Shown: positions 22,717 to 33,283, counted from the first letter of the stretch. The stretch: DNA of 64,000 nucleotides from Rhodococcus sp. IEGM 1379 (GCF_030056815.1 NZ_JASHKR010000012.1:1-64000); one strand, 5' to 3'. Numbers and translations: made by a program. Notes: generated from the letters alone by a model not told the origin.

Positions 22717-24204
22717 TTATGCGTTGCCCGACAGCTTCTCACGAAGTGCGGCGAGCTGTGCATCGCTTGCAAGCGATCCGCCAGCGGACTCAGCCGGAGC
22801 GGAGCCTTCAGCGGCCGGAGCCTCTTCGTCGTCAGCAGATGCTGTCTCCGAGGAGTAGCCTGCGGCAGCGGTGGCAGCTTCAGCGGCCTCGTCTGCAGCG
22901 GTCTTCTCCATCTGAGTGGTGTGCATCTTGTGGCGACGCTCAGCCTCGGCGTAGCGGTTTTCCCACTCTTCGCGCTGCTTGTCGAAGCCCTCGAGCCATT
23001 CGTTGGTCTCGGGATCGAAGCCCTCAGGGAAGATGTAGTTGCCCTGCTCGTCGTACGAGTCGGCCATGCCGTACTTGGACGGATCGAACTCGGCGTTGTA
23101 ATCCTCGTTGGCCTGCTTCAGCGACAGCGAGATACGACGACGTTCGAGGTCGATGTCGATGACCTTGACGAGTGCGTCGTCGCCGACACCAACAACCTGG
23201 TCCGGAACCTCGACGTGGCGTTCTGCCAGCTCCGAGATGTGAACGAGGCCTTCGATTCCCTCTTCGACGCGCACGAATGCACCGAACGGAACGAGCTTCG
23301 TGACCTTGCCGGGCACAATCTGGCCGATCGCGTGGGTGCGAGCGAACTGGCGCCACGGATCTTCCTGCGTTGCCTTGAGCGACAGGGAAACGCGCTCGCG
23401 GTCCAGATCGACGTCGAGAACCTCGACGGTGACCTCGGTGCCGACCTCGACAACCTCGGACGGGTGATCGATGTGCTTCCAAGACAGCTCGGAAACGTGA
23501 ACCAGGCCGTCTACGCCGCCCAGGTCCACGAATGCACCGAAGTTGACGATGGAGGACACGACGCCCTTGCGGACCTGGCCCTTCTGGAGCTGGTGCAGGA
23601 ATTCGCTGCGGACCTCAGACTGTGTCTGCTCGAGCCATGCGCGACGCGACAGAACCACGTTGTTGCGGTTCTTGTCGAGCTCGATGATCTTGGCCTCGAT
23701 CTCCTTGCCGACGTACGGCTGGAGATCGCGGACGCGACGCATCTCGACGAGCGAAGCGGGGAGGAAGCCACGAAGACCGATGTCAAGGATGAGGCCGCCC
23801 TTGACGACCTCGATGACGGTGCCCTTAACGGCCTCGTCCTTCTCCTTGAGCTCCTCGATGGTGCCCCAGGCACGCTCGTACTGAGCGCGCTTCTTCGACA
23901 GGATCAGTCGACCTTCTTTGTCCTCCTTGGTGAGGACGAGAGCCTCAACCGCATCTCCCACGGAGACGACCTCGTTGGGGTCGACGTCGTGCTTGATGGA
24001 GAGCTCACGAGAAGGGATGACGCCTTCGGTCTTGTAACCGATGTCGAGCAGAACCTCGTCGCGGTCGACCTTGACGATGGTTCCCTCGACGATGTCACCA
24101 TCGTTGAAGTACTTGATCGTGGCGTCAATGGCGGCGAGGAAGTCCTCGGCAGAGCCAATATCGTTAATGGCTACCTGCGGCGAGGTATTGGTTGTGGAGG
24201 GCAT
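22717..24204 (-). CDS. rpsA: 30S ribosomal protein S1
   Basis: Ribosomal protein S1 (495 aa) with four S1/OB RNA-binding repeats: GDIVEGTIVKVDRDEVLLDI (from 37), VKGTVIEVVKGGLILDIG, RKGVVSSIVNFGAFVDLGG and VPGKVTKLVPFGAFVRVEEG, followed by an acidic, Ala/Glu-rich disordered tail. This four-repeat form is typical of actinobacteria. ATG 24204 is used; the frame's earlier starts add a tail unlike the family. It has its own terminator and about 300 bp of leader before the divergent methyltransferase. Confidence 0.97.
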   Translation of the reverse strand: MPSTTNTSPQVAINDIGSAEDFLAAIDATIKYFNDGDIVEGTIVKVDRDEVLLDIGYKTEGVIPSRELSIKHDVDPNEVVSVGDAVEALVLTKEDKEGRLILSKKRAQYERAWGTIEELKEKDEAVKGTVIEVVKGGLILDIGLRGFLPASLVEMRRVRDLQPYVGKEIEAKIIELDKNRNNVVLSRRAWLEQTQSEVRSEFLHQLQKGQVRKGVVSSIVNFGAFVDLGGVDGLVHVSELSWKHIDHPSEVVEVGTEVTVEVLDVDLDRERVSLSLKATQEDPWRQFARTHAIGQIVPGKVTKLVPFGAFVRVEEGIEGLVHISELAERHVEVPDQVVGVGDDALVKVIDIDLERRRISLSLKQANEDYNAEFDPSKYGMADSYDEQGNYIFPEGFDPETNEWLEGFDKQREEWENRYAEAERRHKMHTTQMEKTAADEAAEAATAAAGYSSETASADDEEAPAAEGSAPAESAGGSLASDAQLAALREKLSGNA

Positions 24205-24512
24205 ATGTTGAATTGCTCCGGACGAGTTGTGGTCGGTTGATGGATTTTGTCGGACGAGATGCAACATTTAGGCGCGAAAACGCAGTACCCAGTTGCACCC
24301 AAAAGGTAACAACCGGAAACCGAAACACATTCCGCGCCCGAACGGCGCACCACGAGACCTCTCGTTCATACCAATCCGCAACCTTGTGAAAGGCCCCGTA
24401 CAGACAATCGGCAGAATGACAGACACTCGCGTGGGTAAGACTACGCGTCGGCTGTGTGACCAGGCAAACCCGGGTACTCTGTCGCCGCCGTACGCGCTCT
24501 AGTCTGTTCGAT
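24205..24512. other. divergent promoter region of rpsA and methyltransferase
   Basis: There is no gene here. The stretch must carry the strong rpsA promoter and 5' leader and the methyltransferase promoter. I could not assign -10/-35 boxes with confidence. Confidence 0.5.
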
Positions 24513-25358
24513 ATGTCTGACGATCGCCACGCCGCTGCCAATTCCATCCTCGGTACCAGTGGTGTCGGGCGGGTTCGGGTCGACTCCGATACGAGCGACC
24601 GTGCGAGCCGCGCATGGTGGGACGCCGACGCCGAGGATTACCACCGGACACACGGCGAGTTTCTGGGCGTGAACAGCGCCGAAGGCGAATTCGTCTGGTG
24701 CCCGGAGGGACTGCACGAGGGCGACCATCACCTTCTGGGCGACATCGTCGACAAGGACATTCTCGAAGTGGGCTGCGGATCTGCCCCCTGTGCACGATGG
24801 CTGGCCGGCCACGGCGCCCGTGCGGTCGGACTCGATATCTCGATGGGGATGCTCGCACGCGGAATCGATGCGATGAACACCGGCGGCCCACGCGTCCCTC
24901 TGATCCAGGCGAGCGCGGAACTGCTGCCGTTTGCCGACGAGAGTTTCGACATCGTCTGCTCGGCGTTCGGCGCAGTCCCCTTCGTGGCCGATTCCCAGCA
25001 GGTAATGAATGAGGTCGCACGTGTCCTGCGGCCGGGAGGAAAGTGGGTCTTCGCGGTCAACCACCCGATCCGCTGGATCTTCCCCGACGATCCCGGCCCC
25101 AAAGGCTTGACCGCAACACTCCCCTACTTCGATCGCACGCCCTACGTCGAGGTCGACGACAACGGCGTCCCAACGTACGTCGAGCACCACCGCACAATCG
25201 GCGACCGCGTACGCGAATTGGTAGCCGCCGGACTGCAGGTTCAGGACATCATCGAACCGGAGTGGCCGGAATGGTTGGACCGCGAATGGGGACAGTGGAG
25301 TCCCCTTCGCGGCCAACTCTTTCCGGGTACTGCAATTTTCAGCGCCGTCAAACCCTGA
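24513..25358 (+). CDS. class I SAM-dependent methyltransferase
   Basis: A 281-aa Rossmann methyltransferase: motif I LEVGCGSAPCARWL (84-97), the acidic motif II residue in AVGLDISMGML, ASAELLPFADESFDIVCSAF (motifs III-IV), and EVARVLRPGGKWVFAVNHP, the UbiE/Methyltransf_11 pattern. It is a small-molecule methyltransferase of unknown substrate. ATG 24513 is chosen over an upstream in-frame start at 24456 because the extension is Arg-rich. It is convergent with and only 3 bp from the ABC ATPase gene. Confidence 0.88.
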   Translation: MSDDRHAAANSILGTSGVGRVRVDSDTSDRASRAWWDADAEDYHRTHGEFLGVNSAEGEFVWCPEGLHEGDHHLLGDIVDKDILEVGCGSAPCARWLAGHGARAVGLDISMGMLARGIDAMNTGGPRVPLIQASAELLPFADESFDIVCSAFGAVPFVADSQQVMNEVARVLRPGGKWVFAVNHPIRWIFPDDPGPKGLTATLPYFDRTPYVEVDDNGVPTYVEHHRTIGDRVRELVAAGLQVQDIIEPEWPEWLDREWGQWSPLRGQLFPGTAIFSAVKP

Positions 25359-25361
25359 CGG

Positions 25362-26123
25362 TTACAGCAGATTCGACAGGAACGCCTTGGTGCGATCTTG
25401 CTTCGGATTGGCAAGTAGCTCGCGTGGTTCTCCCGATTCGACGACGACGCCGCCGTCCATGAACACCAGTTGATCGGCAACCTCGCGCGCAAAACCCATC
25501 TCGTGGGTGACGACGACCATCGTCATGCCATCCTTGGCGAGTTGCTTCATTACCGCGAGTACCTCACCGACCAGTTCCGGGTCGAGCGCTGACGTCGGCT
25601 CGTCGAACAACATCAGCTTCGGGTCCATCGCCAGAGCGCGTGCGATAGCGACTCGCTGTTGCTGCCCACCGGACAACTGCGCCGGGTACGCATTGGCCTT
25701 GGCACTCAAGCCCACCTGATCGAGCAGATCCTTGGCGCGCTCGACGGCCTTCTTTTTGCTGATCCTCTTCACCTGAGTGGGCGCTTCGATGATGTTCTCG
25801 AGAGCCGTCCGATGCGGGAACAAGTTGAAATGCTGGAACACCATGCCGATATCGCGGCGCTGTTTGGCCGCCGCCCGCGGGTGCAGTTCGTAGAGCTTGC
25901 CATTCTTCTCGGAGTAACCGACCAGATCACCGTCGACATAAAGACGGCCGGCGTTGACCTCCTCGAGGTGATTGATGCATCGAAGGAACGTCGACTTACC
26001 CGAGCCGGAGGGACCGACGAGACAGAGAACCTGTCCGCGATCAATTTCGAGTGAAATGCCTTTGAGGACCTCGAGCGCGCCGAAGTTCTTGCAGACCTGC
26101 TCTGCTTTCACCATCGGTGTCAT
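25362..26123 (-). CDS. polar amino acid ABC transporter, ATP-binding protein
   Basis: A 253-aa ABC ATPase of the GlnQ type: Walker [10 protein letters not shown] near residue 38, Q-loop [10 protein letters not shown], signature [15 protein letters not shown], Walker [16 protein letters not shown]-loop VVTHEMGFA. It powers amino-acid uptake with the permease and binding protein encoded upstream. Its ATG overlaps the permease TGA (ATGA), so it is translationally coupled as the last gene of the operon. Confidence 0.95.
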   Translation of the reverse strand: MTPMVKAEQVCKNFGALEVLKGISLEIDRGQVLCLVGPSGSGKSTFLRCINHLEEVNAGRLYVDGDLVGYSEKNGKLYELHPRAAAKQRRDIGMVFQHFNLFPHRTALENIIEAPTQVKRISKKKAVERAKDLLDQVGLSAKANAYPAQLSGGQQQRVAIARALAMDPKLMLFDEPTSALDPELVGEVLAVMKQLAKDGMTMVVVTHEMGFAREVADQLVFMDGGVVVESGEPRELLANPKQDRTKAFLSNLL

Positions 26124-27085
26124 TTGCGCTCTCCTCCGGGAACATCCGGAAGTGTCTCCACAACCGTCTCTTTACCTTGTGCGTCGGCAAGTGCCTGAAG
26201 CTGGCGAGTGGTAAGCGCCCGTGTAGCGCCCTTCGAGTAATGACGCTCGACGTAGTACTGACCGATCATCAACACACTCGTGATTGCGAGATACCAGGTC
26301 GACGCGACCATCAGCAACGGAATCGGCTCGAAATTGGCACCCGAAATATCTCGGGAACGCCCGTAGATCTCCCCCGTGAAAGTCACCGCCGACACGAGCG
26401 ACGTCGTCTTGAGCATGCTGATCAACTCGTTGCCCGTGGGCGGGATGATGACACGCATCGCCTGCGGCAGAATCGTGCGACGCATGGTCTGGCCCCACGT
26501 CATACCCAGCGCGACCGACGCCTCCGTCTGGCCTTCGTTGACCGAACTGACTCCGGCGCGGACAATTTCGGACATGTAGGCGGCTTCGTTCAAACCTAGA
26601 CCGATGACTGCGAAGAGAAAAGCAGCTTGGAAACCTTGCAGTTCGATGTGCACGAACTGATGCACAAACGGAATTCCGAGATCGAGGCTCTTGTAGATCG
26701 AAGGGAAAAGTCCCCAGAACACCAACTGAACGTAGACCGGCGTGCCACGGAAAACCCACAGGTACGCCCAGGCTGCGGATCTGAGAACAGGGTTGGGCGA
26801 CAACCGCATCACTGCTAGAACTACGCCGAGAACGATGGCCAAGACCATCGCCAGAACCGTCAATTTGATGGTGTTCCATGCGCCCTCGGTAATGCGCGCG
26901 TCGAACAGGTACTGACGATAGGTGCCCCACGCAAACGCTTCGTTGGTCGCTGCGCCATAGAGAAAAAGTCCAAAAAGGACCAGTACAACGATTGCCGCTA
27001 TCCATCGCCCTGGCCGGCGGAGCGGGATCGCCTTGATGGGTGCGGGTTGCCGACTTTCGGGGTCCGCACTGCCCGTTGTTGTCAT
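26120..27085 (-). CDS. polar amino acid ABC transporter, permease
   Basis: A 321-aa inner-membrane permease of the HisM/GlnP type, with about five membrane helices and the EAA loop [20 protein letters not shown] plus [20 protein letters not shown] that docks on the ATPase. ATG 27085 is preferred for GGGGAGAG about 9 nt upstream; in-frame ATG 27124 and GTG 27163 lie further out. It is the second gene of the three-gene operon. A long hydrophilic N-terminus precedes the first helix. Confidence 0.93.
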   Translation of the reverse strand: MTTTGSADPESRQPAPIKAIPLRRPGRWIAAIVVLVLFGLFLYGAATNEAFAWGTYRQYLFDARITEGAWNTIKLTVLAMVLAIVLGVVLAVMRLSPNPVLRSAAWAYLWVFRGTPVYVQLVFWGLFPSIYKSLDLGIPFVHQFVHIELQGFQAAFLFAVIGLGLNEAAYMSEIVRAGVSSVNEGQTEASVALGMTWGQTMRRTILPQAMRVIIPPTGNELISMLKTTSLVSAVTFTGEIYGRSRDISGANFEPIPLLMVASTWYLAITSVLMIGQYYVERHYSKGATRALTTRQLQALADAQGKETVVETLPDVPGGERK

Positions 27086-27149
27086 CGTTGACGCCTCTCC
27101 CCGTTTGATACTGGGCTTGTCCATAGTCGTTGTGGCTGCTGATTGTTCA

Positions 27150-28133
27150 TCAGCTCTCCGCACCGTTGATCTTCGAAACCTCGATCACGCCTGCCTCGAC
27201 GCTCCACTTCTGGGCGATTTGCAGATAGACCCCGGTGTCGATCAGATACTGCATGGCCTGCTGCAGAGCAGGGCCCAAACCTGATCCCTTGACGATCGGC
27301 CAGCCGTACGGCGCAGATTCGAACGGAGCACCTGCCGCTTCCATCCGGCCCTTGCTGCGCTTGATTGCGTATCCGGTGACCGGTGAGTCGGCGGACAGCG
27401 CGTCGACACGTCCAAGGATGAGGGCGTTGGCCGCGTCGTCCTGACTGTCGTATTTGACCTTGTCGATCGGTGGCTTGCCGGCGGCAACACACGCTGCGCT
27501 CTTGGCCGGAACCTCGTCGATGTCTTCCGTCGTGGTGGTTTGCACCGCAACTCGCAACCCGCAGGCGTTGTTCGGGTCAACCGGGTTGTCCGGCCTCTGT
27601 GCCCATTGAATTCCGGCACTGTAGTAGGTAACGAAATCGACGGTCTTCTCCCGCTCCTTGGAGTCGGTGAACGAGGACATCCCAGCGTCGTAGGTACCGG
27701 CCTGAATTGCAGGAATGATCTTGTCGAAATCTGCCTGATTGAAGACGGCCTCGACACCGAGTACGGCAGCGACTGCATCCATCACGTCGACGTCGAATCC
27801 GACGATGTTTCCGGACGCATCCTTGAATTCGTTGGGTGCGTACGGGATGTTGACGCCGATCTGAAGCTTCCCGGATTCTGCGACCTTGGGTGGCAGGAGC
27901 GCCGCGATCTCGGGGACTTTCTGCACACTGATCGCCGGCCCCTCCGGCACCAACCCTTCGTCGTTGACGACGCATCCACCGCAGAGAGCGACAATCACCC
28001 CGACCAAGAGGAGTCGCACTATGTCTGCGCGCACTCCCCGGCGACGAACCTTGTGAACCACTTGCACCTGCGCGTTTTCACCGACCACGACTCTGCTCTC
28101 CACTCGTCGATCGCCGCACCGAGCAACGTTCAT
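27150..28133 (-). CDS. amino acid ABC transporter substrate-binding lipoprotein
   Basis: A family-3 solute-binding protein anchored as a lipoprotein: hydrophobic segment IVRLLLVGVIVALCGGC with lipobox Cys, then KLQIGVNIPYAPNEF, VGFDVDVMDAVAAVLG, a FDKIIPAIQAGTYD loop, and DALSADSPVTGYAI in the second lobe. It catches an amino acid outside the membrane and delivers it to the permease. With ATG 28133 the leader is unusually long (about 50 residues before the Cys); GTG codons at 28067 or 28061 would give a normal signal peptide. It is the first gene of the operon. Confidence 0.92.
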   Translation of the reverse strand: MNVARCGDRRVESRVVVGENAQVQVVHKVRRRGVRADIVRLLLVGVIVALCGGCVVNDEGLVPEGPAISVQKVPEIAALLPPKVAESGKLQIGVNIPYAPNEFKDASGNIVGFDVDVMDAVAAVLGVEAVFNQADFDKIIPAIQAGTYDAGMSSFTDSKEREKTVDFVTYYSAGIQWAQRPDNPVDPNNACGLRVAVQTTTTEDIDEVPAKSAACVAAGKPPIDKVKYDSQDDAANALILGRVDALSADSPVTGYAIKRSKGRMEAAGAPFESAPYGWPIVKGSGLGPALQQAMQYLIDTGVYLQIAQKWSVEAGVIEVSKINGAES

Positions 28134-28216
28134 TCGAAATTCGATAGAACGGTAGGTTACGGCAGGAGTTACTCCAGCACCGATTCGGCGAAATCTCCGG
28201 CAAGGCGATCACAGAA

Positions 28217-29314
28217 TCAGCGACGAACTGTGCGTGCGTACACCGCTTCGGCGAATTGACTGGTCGAGGCCAATCCGCCTAGATCAGCTGTCGCCGTTCC
28301 CGCGGCGATGGTGCCTCGAACGGCGTTCGTGATGCGGCTCGCCGCAAGTGTGAGCGCACTGTCTCCGTGTGTTTCGCCGAGCCAGTCGAGCATCATCGCG
28401 CTCGACAGCAACAACGCGGTGGGGTTGGCCCGGTTCTTTCCCGCGATATCCGGCGCGGCACCGTGTGCGGCTTGAGCCATAACCTTGGTTTCCGAGGCAT
28501 TGATCGACGGCGCGCTGCCGAGTGAGCCGGACAGTTCTCCGGTCAGGTCGGACAGTATGTCTCCGAACATGTTCTCCGTGACGACGACGTCGAAGTCTCG
28601 GCCGCGGCGGACGAGCAGTGCGGCCATGGCGTCGACGTGCTGGTCGTCGACCACGACGTGTGGAAATTCGGTAGCGACGCTCATACAGGCGTCCCGGAAA
28701 AGTCCGGTGGTAAGCGTCAGGACATTCGCCTTGTGCACGATGGTGACGTGATTGCGTCGACGCGTCGCCAGCGTGAATGCGGTCCGAGCAATTCGCTCGC
28801 ATGCCGCTCGTGTGAAGACGCCGACGGCCAGAGCGAGATCCGGCGTCGGCATGAACTCTCCGCTGCCCACCGCCATGTTGCGGTCGGCATACAGCCCTTC
28901 GGTGTTCTCGCGGACGATGACCAGATCCATCTTCGGGACGACAGCCTTCACTCCCTCGAATGCGAACGCGGGTCGGATATTCGCGAAGAGCTCGAATTTC
29001 TTGCGAATCACACCGCCTGGCGTGAGCTGTCCACGAAACTCGCTCGGGTACGACGCACTGTCGTGGGGTCCGAGAATCCATCCGGGTAGCTGTTCGAGAG
29101 CTACGACAGTCTTGTCGGGAATCGGCGTCCCGTGTGTCTCGATCGCTTCCCGTCCGAGCGGAAGTTCCACCCAGTCCACGGGTGGCGCGTGAACCGCGGA
29201 CATTGCCGCGTCGACGATCTGCCGCGCCACGGGGACAATCTCGTGGCCTATTCCGTCGCCGTGCATGAGTCCCAGTCGCAGTGTCGGAGAAGTGATTGCG
29301 CTCGCACCTGTCAT
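28217..29314 (-). CDS. isocitrate/isopropylmalate dehydrogenase family protein
   Basis: A beta-decarboxylating dehydrogenase of 365 aa: GLMHGDGIGHEIVPVA at the N-terminus, IRKKFELFANIRPA, the substrate loop VIVRENTEGLYAD, VTIVHKANVLTLT, and the metal-binding VTENMFGDILSDL. It binds NAD(P) and oxidises a 2-hydroxy-dicarboxylate; whether that is isopropylmalate, tartrate, homoisocitrate or another cannot be told, and the usual leuB context is missing. ATG 29314 is used; an in-frame extension to 29425 overlaps the divergent gene. Confidence 0.88.
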   Translation of the reverse strand: MTGASAITSPTLRLGLMHGDGIGHEIVPVARQIVDAAMSAVHAPPVDWVELPLGREAIETHGTPIPDKTVVALEQLPGWILGPHDSASYPSEFRGQLTPGGVIRKKFELFANIRPAFAFEGVKAVVPKMDLVIVRENTEGLYADRNMAVGSGEFMPTPDLALAVGVFTRAACERIARTAFTLATRRRNHVTIVHKANVLTLTTGLFRDACMSVATEFPHVVVDDQHVDAMAALLVRRGRDFDVVVTENMFGDILSDLTGELSGSLGSAPSINASETKVMAQAAHGAAPDIAGKNRANPTALLLSSAMMLDWLGETHGDSALTLAASRITNAVRGTIAAGTATADLGGLASTSQFAEAVYARTVRR

Positions 29315-29333
29315 CGGGTAATCATTGCTCACG

Positions 29334-29855
29334 ATGGTCCAGTCGGTGGAGTTGTTGCTCGACGCGTCGAGCGAATCTGCGATTCGCTCGCTGTGGACTG
29401 CGCTCGCAGATGCCGAACTACCCAATCAAGCCAGTCGTCACAGCGCATCCAATCGTCCACACATCACACTGTTCGCTGCCCACAGCATTCCAGCGGACGT
29501 CGATGAAATCCTGGTCAGACGGTTCACGGCGCCGTCCTTCGAGGTTCGACTGGGCGGTTACATCGTTTTCGGTGGCAAGCAGTTTGTGTTGGCTCGTTCG
29601 GTTATTCCGTCGCGAGCACTTCTGCGACTTCAACGCGATGTCTTCGAAGCCACTACAGGATCGAGCGGCATTTCTGCGCACATCAAACCCGGTTCATGGA
29701 CGCCACATGTGACTGTGGCGCGGCGAATTACCCCTGAACAATTGGGCTATGCGGTATCGCTACTCGGGAGCGCGGTGATAGCCGGCGAGTGCGGTCCGAT
29801 CAGGCGTTGGGACGGTGATCAGAAGGAGGAATGGCTATTGACGCCGCCGTCGTGA
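29334..29855 (+). CDS. 2H phosphoesterase superfamily (2'-5' RNA ligase-like)
   Basis: The two hallmark HxT motifs are present: RPHITLFAAH (residues about 42-51) and TPHVTVARR (about 124-132), in a 173-aa protein, the usual size. Such enzymes act on cyclic phosphates or 2'-5' linkages of RNA or nucleotides. Start ATG 29334 is used, with TTG 29325 in the same frame. It is divergent from the dehydrogenase with only 19 bp between start codons. Confidence 0.8.
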   Translation: MVQSVELLLDASSESAIRSLWTALADAELPNQASRHSASNRPHITLFAAHSIPADVDEILVRRFTAPSFEVRLGGYIVFGGKQFVLARSVIPSRALLRLQRDVFEATTGSSGISAHIKPGSWTPHVTVARRITPEQLGYAVSLLGSAVIAGECGPIRRWDGDQKEEWLLTPPS

Positions 29856-30037
29856 CGAGCCACTACAACTGATCAACCCTGATCGACCATTTTCCCCCTG
29901 ACTGATATCCACTGGGCATGGCCGTCTCGCGAGGACTTTCAACACAATCGACAGGCCGCGTTATCCTTGGAACAAACGCCGAGAAGAGACGTGCATCGCT
30001 GGTTGTCACTTGGTGCTGCACAGGATCGAAGCAGCTG

Positions 30038-33000
30038 ATGGTCGATACTGATCTACCTCCCACACAGCGCGACGCTGTCCCCACCATCAGCGCAGAACTG
30101 GCGGCCGCCGGGTTCGAGGACGCCCAGGAGATTGGTCGGGGCGGGTTCGGTGTCGTCTACCGTTGCCTACAGAGCTCCCTTGACCGAATTGTGGCCGTCA
30201 AAGTACTGACCGGCGACTTCGACAGCGAGAACCTCGCTCGATTCCTCCGTGAGCAGCGGGCTATGGGCCGGCTGACAGGGCACCCGAACATTGTCCATGT
30301 CCTCTCTGTCGGCGCGATTAGCAGTGGTCGGCCGTACATCGTGATGCCCTACCACCCGCAGGGTTCACTGGCAGCCCGGACCCTCAGCGGTAATCCGCTC
30401 GATTGCGGCGCGGTACTTCGACTCGGTGTCAAGGTGGCGGGCGCTCTGGAGACTGCACACCGCCTGGGCATCATCCATCGGGACGTGAAACCTGCAAACA
30501 TTCTGCTGACCGACTACGGCGAACCAGAACTAGCCGATTTCGGAATCGCCCATCTGACAACGGGATTCGCCGCCAGCAAAATCTCCGACAGCGGAAATGC
30601 CTTCGAAACTGCCAGGGGCATCATTACCGCTTCCCCAGCCTTCACAGCACCTGAAGTTCTGCACGGTGAAACATCGGAGGTCTCCGCAGACATCTACAGT
30701 CTCGGTGCCACGCTCCTTTCCTCCGTCATCGGTCGACGGGTCCCGGACTTGAACGTGCCAGGTGTCCCCGACGACGTGCGGATGATTCTCGAAAGGGCAA
30801 TGTCCGAACGTCCCAGTGATCGTCCCGCCAGCGCTGCAGAATTCGGTGAGCAACTTCGAGAAGCCCAGCGCAATCGCGGATGGCTGGTAGACAAGATGGC
30901 CTTGAACGCCGAAGTCAACGCCCCGGATTCGATCGGATCCAGTAACAGGTCGGGACGCAAACAAGGTCAGACTGGGCAAATACCTCTGGATCTGACCAGT
31001 TTCGTCGGACGGCGCCGAGAGCTGGCGGATACGAAGAAAGTACTGTCCACGTCCAGGTTGGTGACACTCGCCGGGGTCGGTGGCGTCGGCAAAACAAGAC
31101 TCGCATTGCAGGTTGCCAGGAATTCCGGGCGGGCATTTCCCGACGGTATCTGGTTGGTTGAACTCAGCGAATTCCGAGACGATTCTCTTGTGGCCGAAGA
31201 AGTGGCTATCACGCTCGGACTGCGGCACTTGTCTGTGCGTCCAATATTGGAAATGTTGATCGAGCACCTCAGCTCTCGTCGAATCCTGCTGGTACTGGAC
31301 AACTGTGAGCAGATGCTGGATGCCATCGCAGCGGTCACCGAGTCGCTGCTGCGGGCCTGCCCCGAGCTGCGAATTCTGGCGACAAGCCGGGAGCCGCTGG
31401 GTGTCGGAGGAGAAACGGTCCTGCGACTCGCTCCCTTGGCCGTGCCCGATCCGGAGAAGCCTCCGTCACTACTGAGTCTGTCGGGCTACGACGCCGTGAC
31501 GTTGTTCAGCGAACGCGCCTGCGCAGCAGTGCCGAACTTCAAGGTCACCGAGGACAACCGGATCTCGGTGACCCGAATCTGCCATCGCCTCGACGGTCTG
31601 CCACTTCCCATCGAGTTGGCGGCGGCGCGGTTGCGTTCGATGTCCACCACGCAGATCCTCGAACATCTCACCGATCGGTATCAACTTCTGACCGGTGGCA
31701 ACCGCACTGCACCGTCACGTCAGCAGACGCTGCGGTTGTGCGTGGACTGGAGTTACGAACTGTGCACACCTCTCGAACAGAAGTTGTGGGCGCGGTTGTC
31801 GGTATTCGCGGGTGGCTTCGAGTTGGACTCTTTGGAGGGAATCTGCGCCACGGACCTGACGTCGGCGGACGTATTGGATGCGCTGGCGTCGCTGATCGAC
31901 AAGTCGATCCTCATCCGCGAAGAGCCGACATCCGTGGTGCGATACCGATTCCTCGAGACTCTGCGGGAATACGGTGGAGAGAAGCTGACCGACTCCGGTG
32001 AAGCCACGCAGTTGCGGCGTCGGCATCGAGAATGGTTCGAAGGACTGGCGTCGCAGGCAGCGAACGAGTGGATCGGTCCTCGGCAGCTGGAATGGATCGC
32101 TCGGATCGGGCGCGAGCAGCTGAATCTGCACGAAGCCATGGAGTTTTGCATCACTGAACCTGGTTCGGACGAAACGGAAGCTGGACTTCGGATAGCGGGC
32201 GCAGTGTTTCCGTTCTGGTTCTCCCGCGGGTTGTTCAGCGAAGCGCGGCACTGGTTCGACCGCATCCTGGGATGCGAGTACGAACGCCCAACGACAATTA
32301 GGTTGGAGGTGCTCTATGCCGCTAGTCGGATTGCTGCGATGCAGGGCGACATTTCGGCGGGTACCGCCCTCCTCGAGGACGTGCGCACGACTGCCGACGC
32401 TCTGGGAAGTTCGGATGCCGATGCCCTCGCTTCATACGCTGACGGAGTGCTCGCCCTGACCAGTGGCCATCCGGATCGTGCAGTCACCAACATGGAAAGC
32501 GCATCCGATGTCATCCAGCGGGAGAATAACCCACTCCGTCGGGTCTGGGCGTTGAACCACCTCGGAATGGCCTACCACTTGACCGGTGATTTCACCCGCG
32601 CCATCGAGAGCTACGAGAAGGCCCTCGCGATAACCGAACCGCTCGGCGAGTACGTCTACCGGGGACGGTCTTGCTGGAACTTGGGGCTGACACTGTGGAA
32701 GGTGGGCGATCCCACTCGGGCAGAATCCATTCTGAAGAAGGGCCTACAACTTGCCCGACACGTGGATGATCCGTTCGGCTCGGCTTGGTGCCTCGAAGTT
32801 CTGGCGTGGATCGCGGCCGATGCTAATCGCTACCGGCACGCCGCAGCTTTGATGGGCGCAGCGGAGACCCTGTTGCACGAAATCGACAGTCCGGCGATCA
32901 GCGTTCTCGGTATGACTGTCAACCATGAAGAATGTGTGCGACAGACCCGTCTCGGGCTCGGTCATCGAGTATTCGAGACGGAGTTCAAGAAAGGCGCGAA

Positions 33001-33280
33001 GCTGAAAACCGCGGACGCGACGGCATTGGCGTTGGATGAAGATCAATTCGTCGCAAGTCCACCGCCCCATAACGCTGCGAGCTTGACTAAACGTGAGAGT
33101 GAGGTCGCGGACCTGGTCGCCACCGGACTGACGAACAAAGCGATCGCTACCAAATTGGTGATTTCTCAGCGCACCGCACAAGGACACGTCGAACATATCC
33201 TGACCAAACTCGGGTTCACGTCGCGTGCTCAAATAGCCGGCTGGGTCGTCGAGCAAGCACAAAACTCGCAGTCAAGATAA
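30038..33280 (+). CDS. Ser/Thr kinase-NB-ARC ATPase-LuxR fusion (PknK-like)
   Basis: A 1080-aa signalling protein. Residues 25-280 are a Ser/Thr kinase: GRGGFGVVY, Lys55 in VAVK, HRDVKPAN (147-154), DFG (167-169), APEV. From about 320 an NB-ARC/AAA module begins with FVGRRREL and Walker A GVGGVGKTR, then LLVLDNCEQ and ILATSREPLGV; a helical TPR-like region follows (about 700-980). The last 66 residues are a LuxR HTH (LTKRESEVADLV, TNKAIATKL, AQGHVEHILTKLG). Architecture matches the PknK group, so it may phosphorylate partners and bind DNA. ATG 30038 is preferred over an in-frame start at 29918. Confidence 0.9.
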   Translation: MVDTDLPPTQRDAVPTISAELAAAGFEDAQEIGRGGFGVVYRCLQSSLDRIVAVKVLTGDFDSENLARFLREQRAMGRLTGHPNIVHVLSVGAISSGRPYIVMPYHPQGSLAARTLSGNPLDCGAVLRLGVKVAGALETAHRLGIIHRDVKPANILLTDYGEPELADFGIAHLTTGFAASKISDSGNAFETARGIITASPAFTAPEVLHGETSEVSADIYSLGATLLSSVIGRRVPDLNVPGVPDDVRMILERAMSERPSDRPASAAEFGEQLREAQRNRGWLVDKMALNAEVNAPDSIGSSNRSGRKQGQTGQIPLDLTSFVGRRRELADTKKVLSTSRLVTLAGVGGVGKTRLALQVARNSGRAFPDGIWLVELSEFRDDSLVAEEVAITLGLRHLSVRPILEMLIEHLSSRRILLVLDNCEQMLDAIAAVTESLLRACPELRILATSREPLGVGGETVLRLAPLAVPDPEKPPSLLSLSGYDAVTLFSERACAAVPNFKVTEDNRISVTRICHRLDGLPLPIELAAARLRSMSTTQILEHLTDRYQLLTGGNRTAPSRQQTLRLCVDWSYELCTPLEQKLWARLSVFAGGFELDSLEGICATDLTSADVLDALASLIDKSILIREEPTSVVRYRFLETLREYGGEKLTDSGEATQLRRRHREWFEGLASQAANEWIGPRQLEWIARIGREQLNLHEAMEFCITEPGSDETEAGLRIAGAVFPFWFSRGLFSEARHWFDRILGCEYERPTTIRLEVLYAASRIAAMQGDISAGTALLEDVRTTADALGSSDADALASYADGVLALTSGHPDRAVTNMESASDVIQRENNPLRRVWALNHLGMAYHLTGDFTRAIESYEKALAITEPLGEYVYRGRSCWNLGLTLWKVGDPTRAESILKKGLQLARHVDDPFGSAWCLEVLAWIAADANRYRHAAALMGAAETLLHEIDSPAISVLGMTVNHEECVRQTRLGLGHRVFETEFKKGAKLKTADATALALDEDQFVASPPPHNAASLTKRESEVADLVATGLTNKAIATKLVISQRTAQGHVEHILTKLGFTSRAQIAGWVVEQAQNSQSR

Positions 33281-33283
33281 TGA

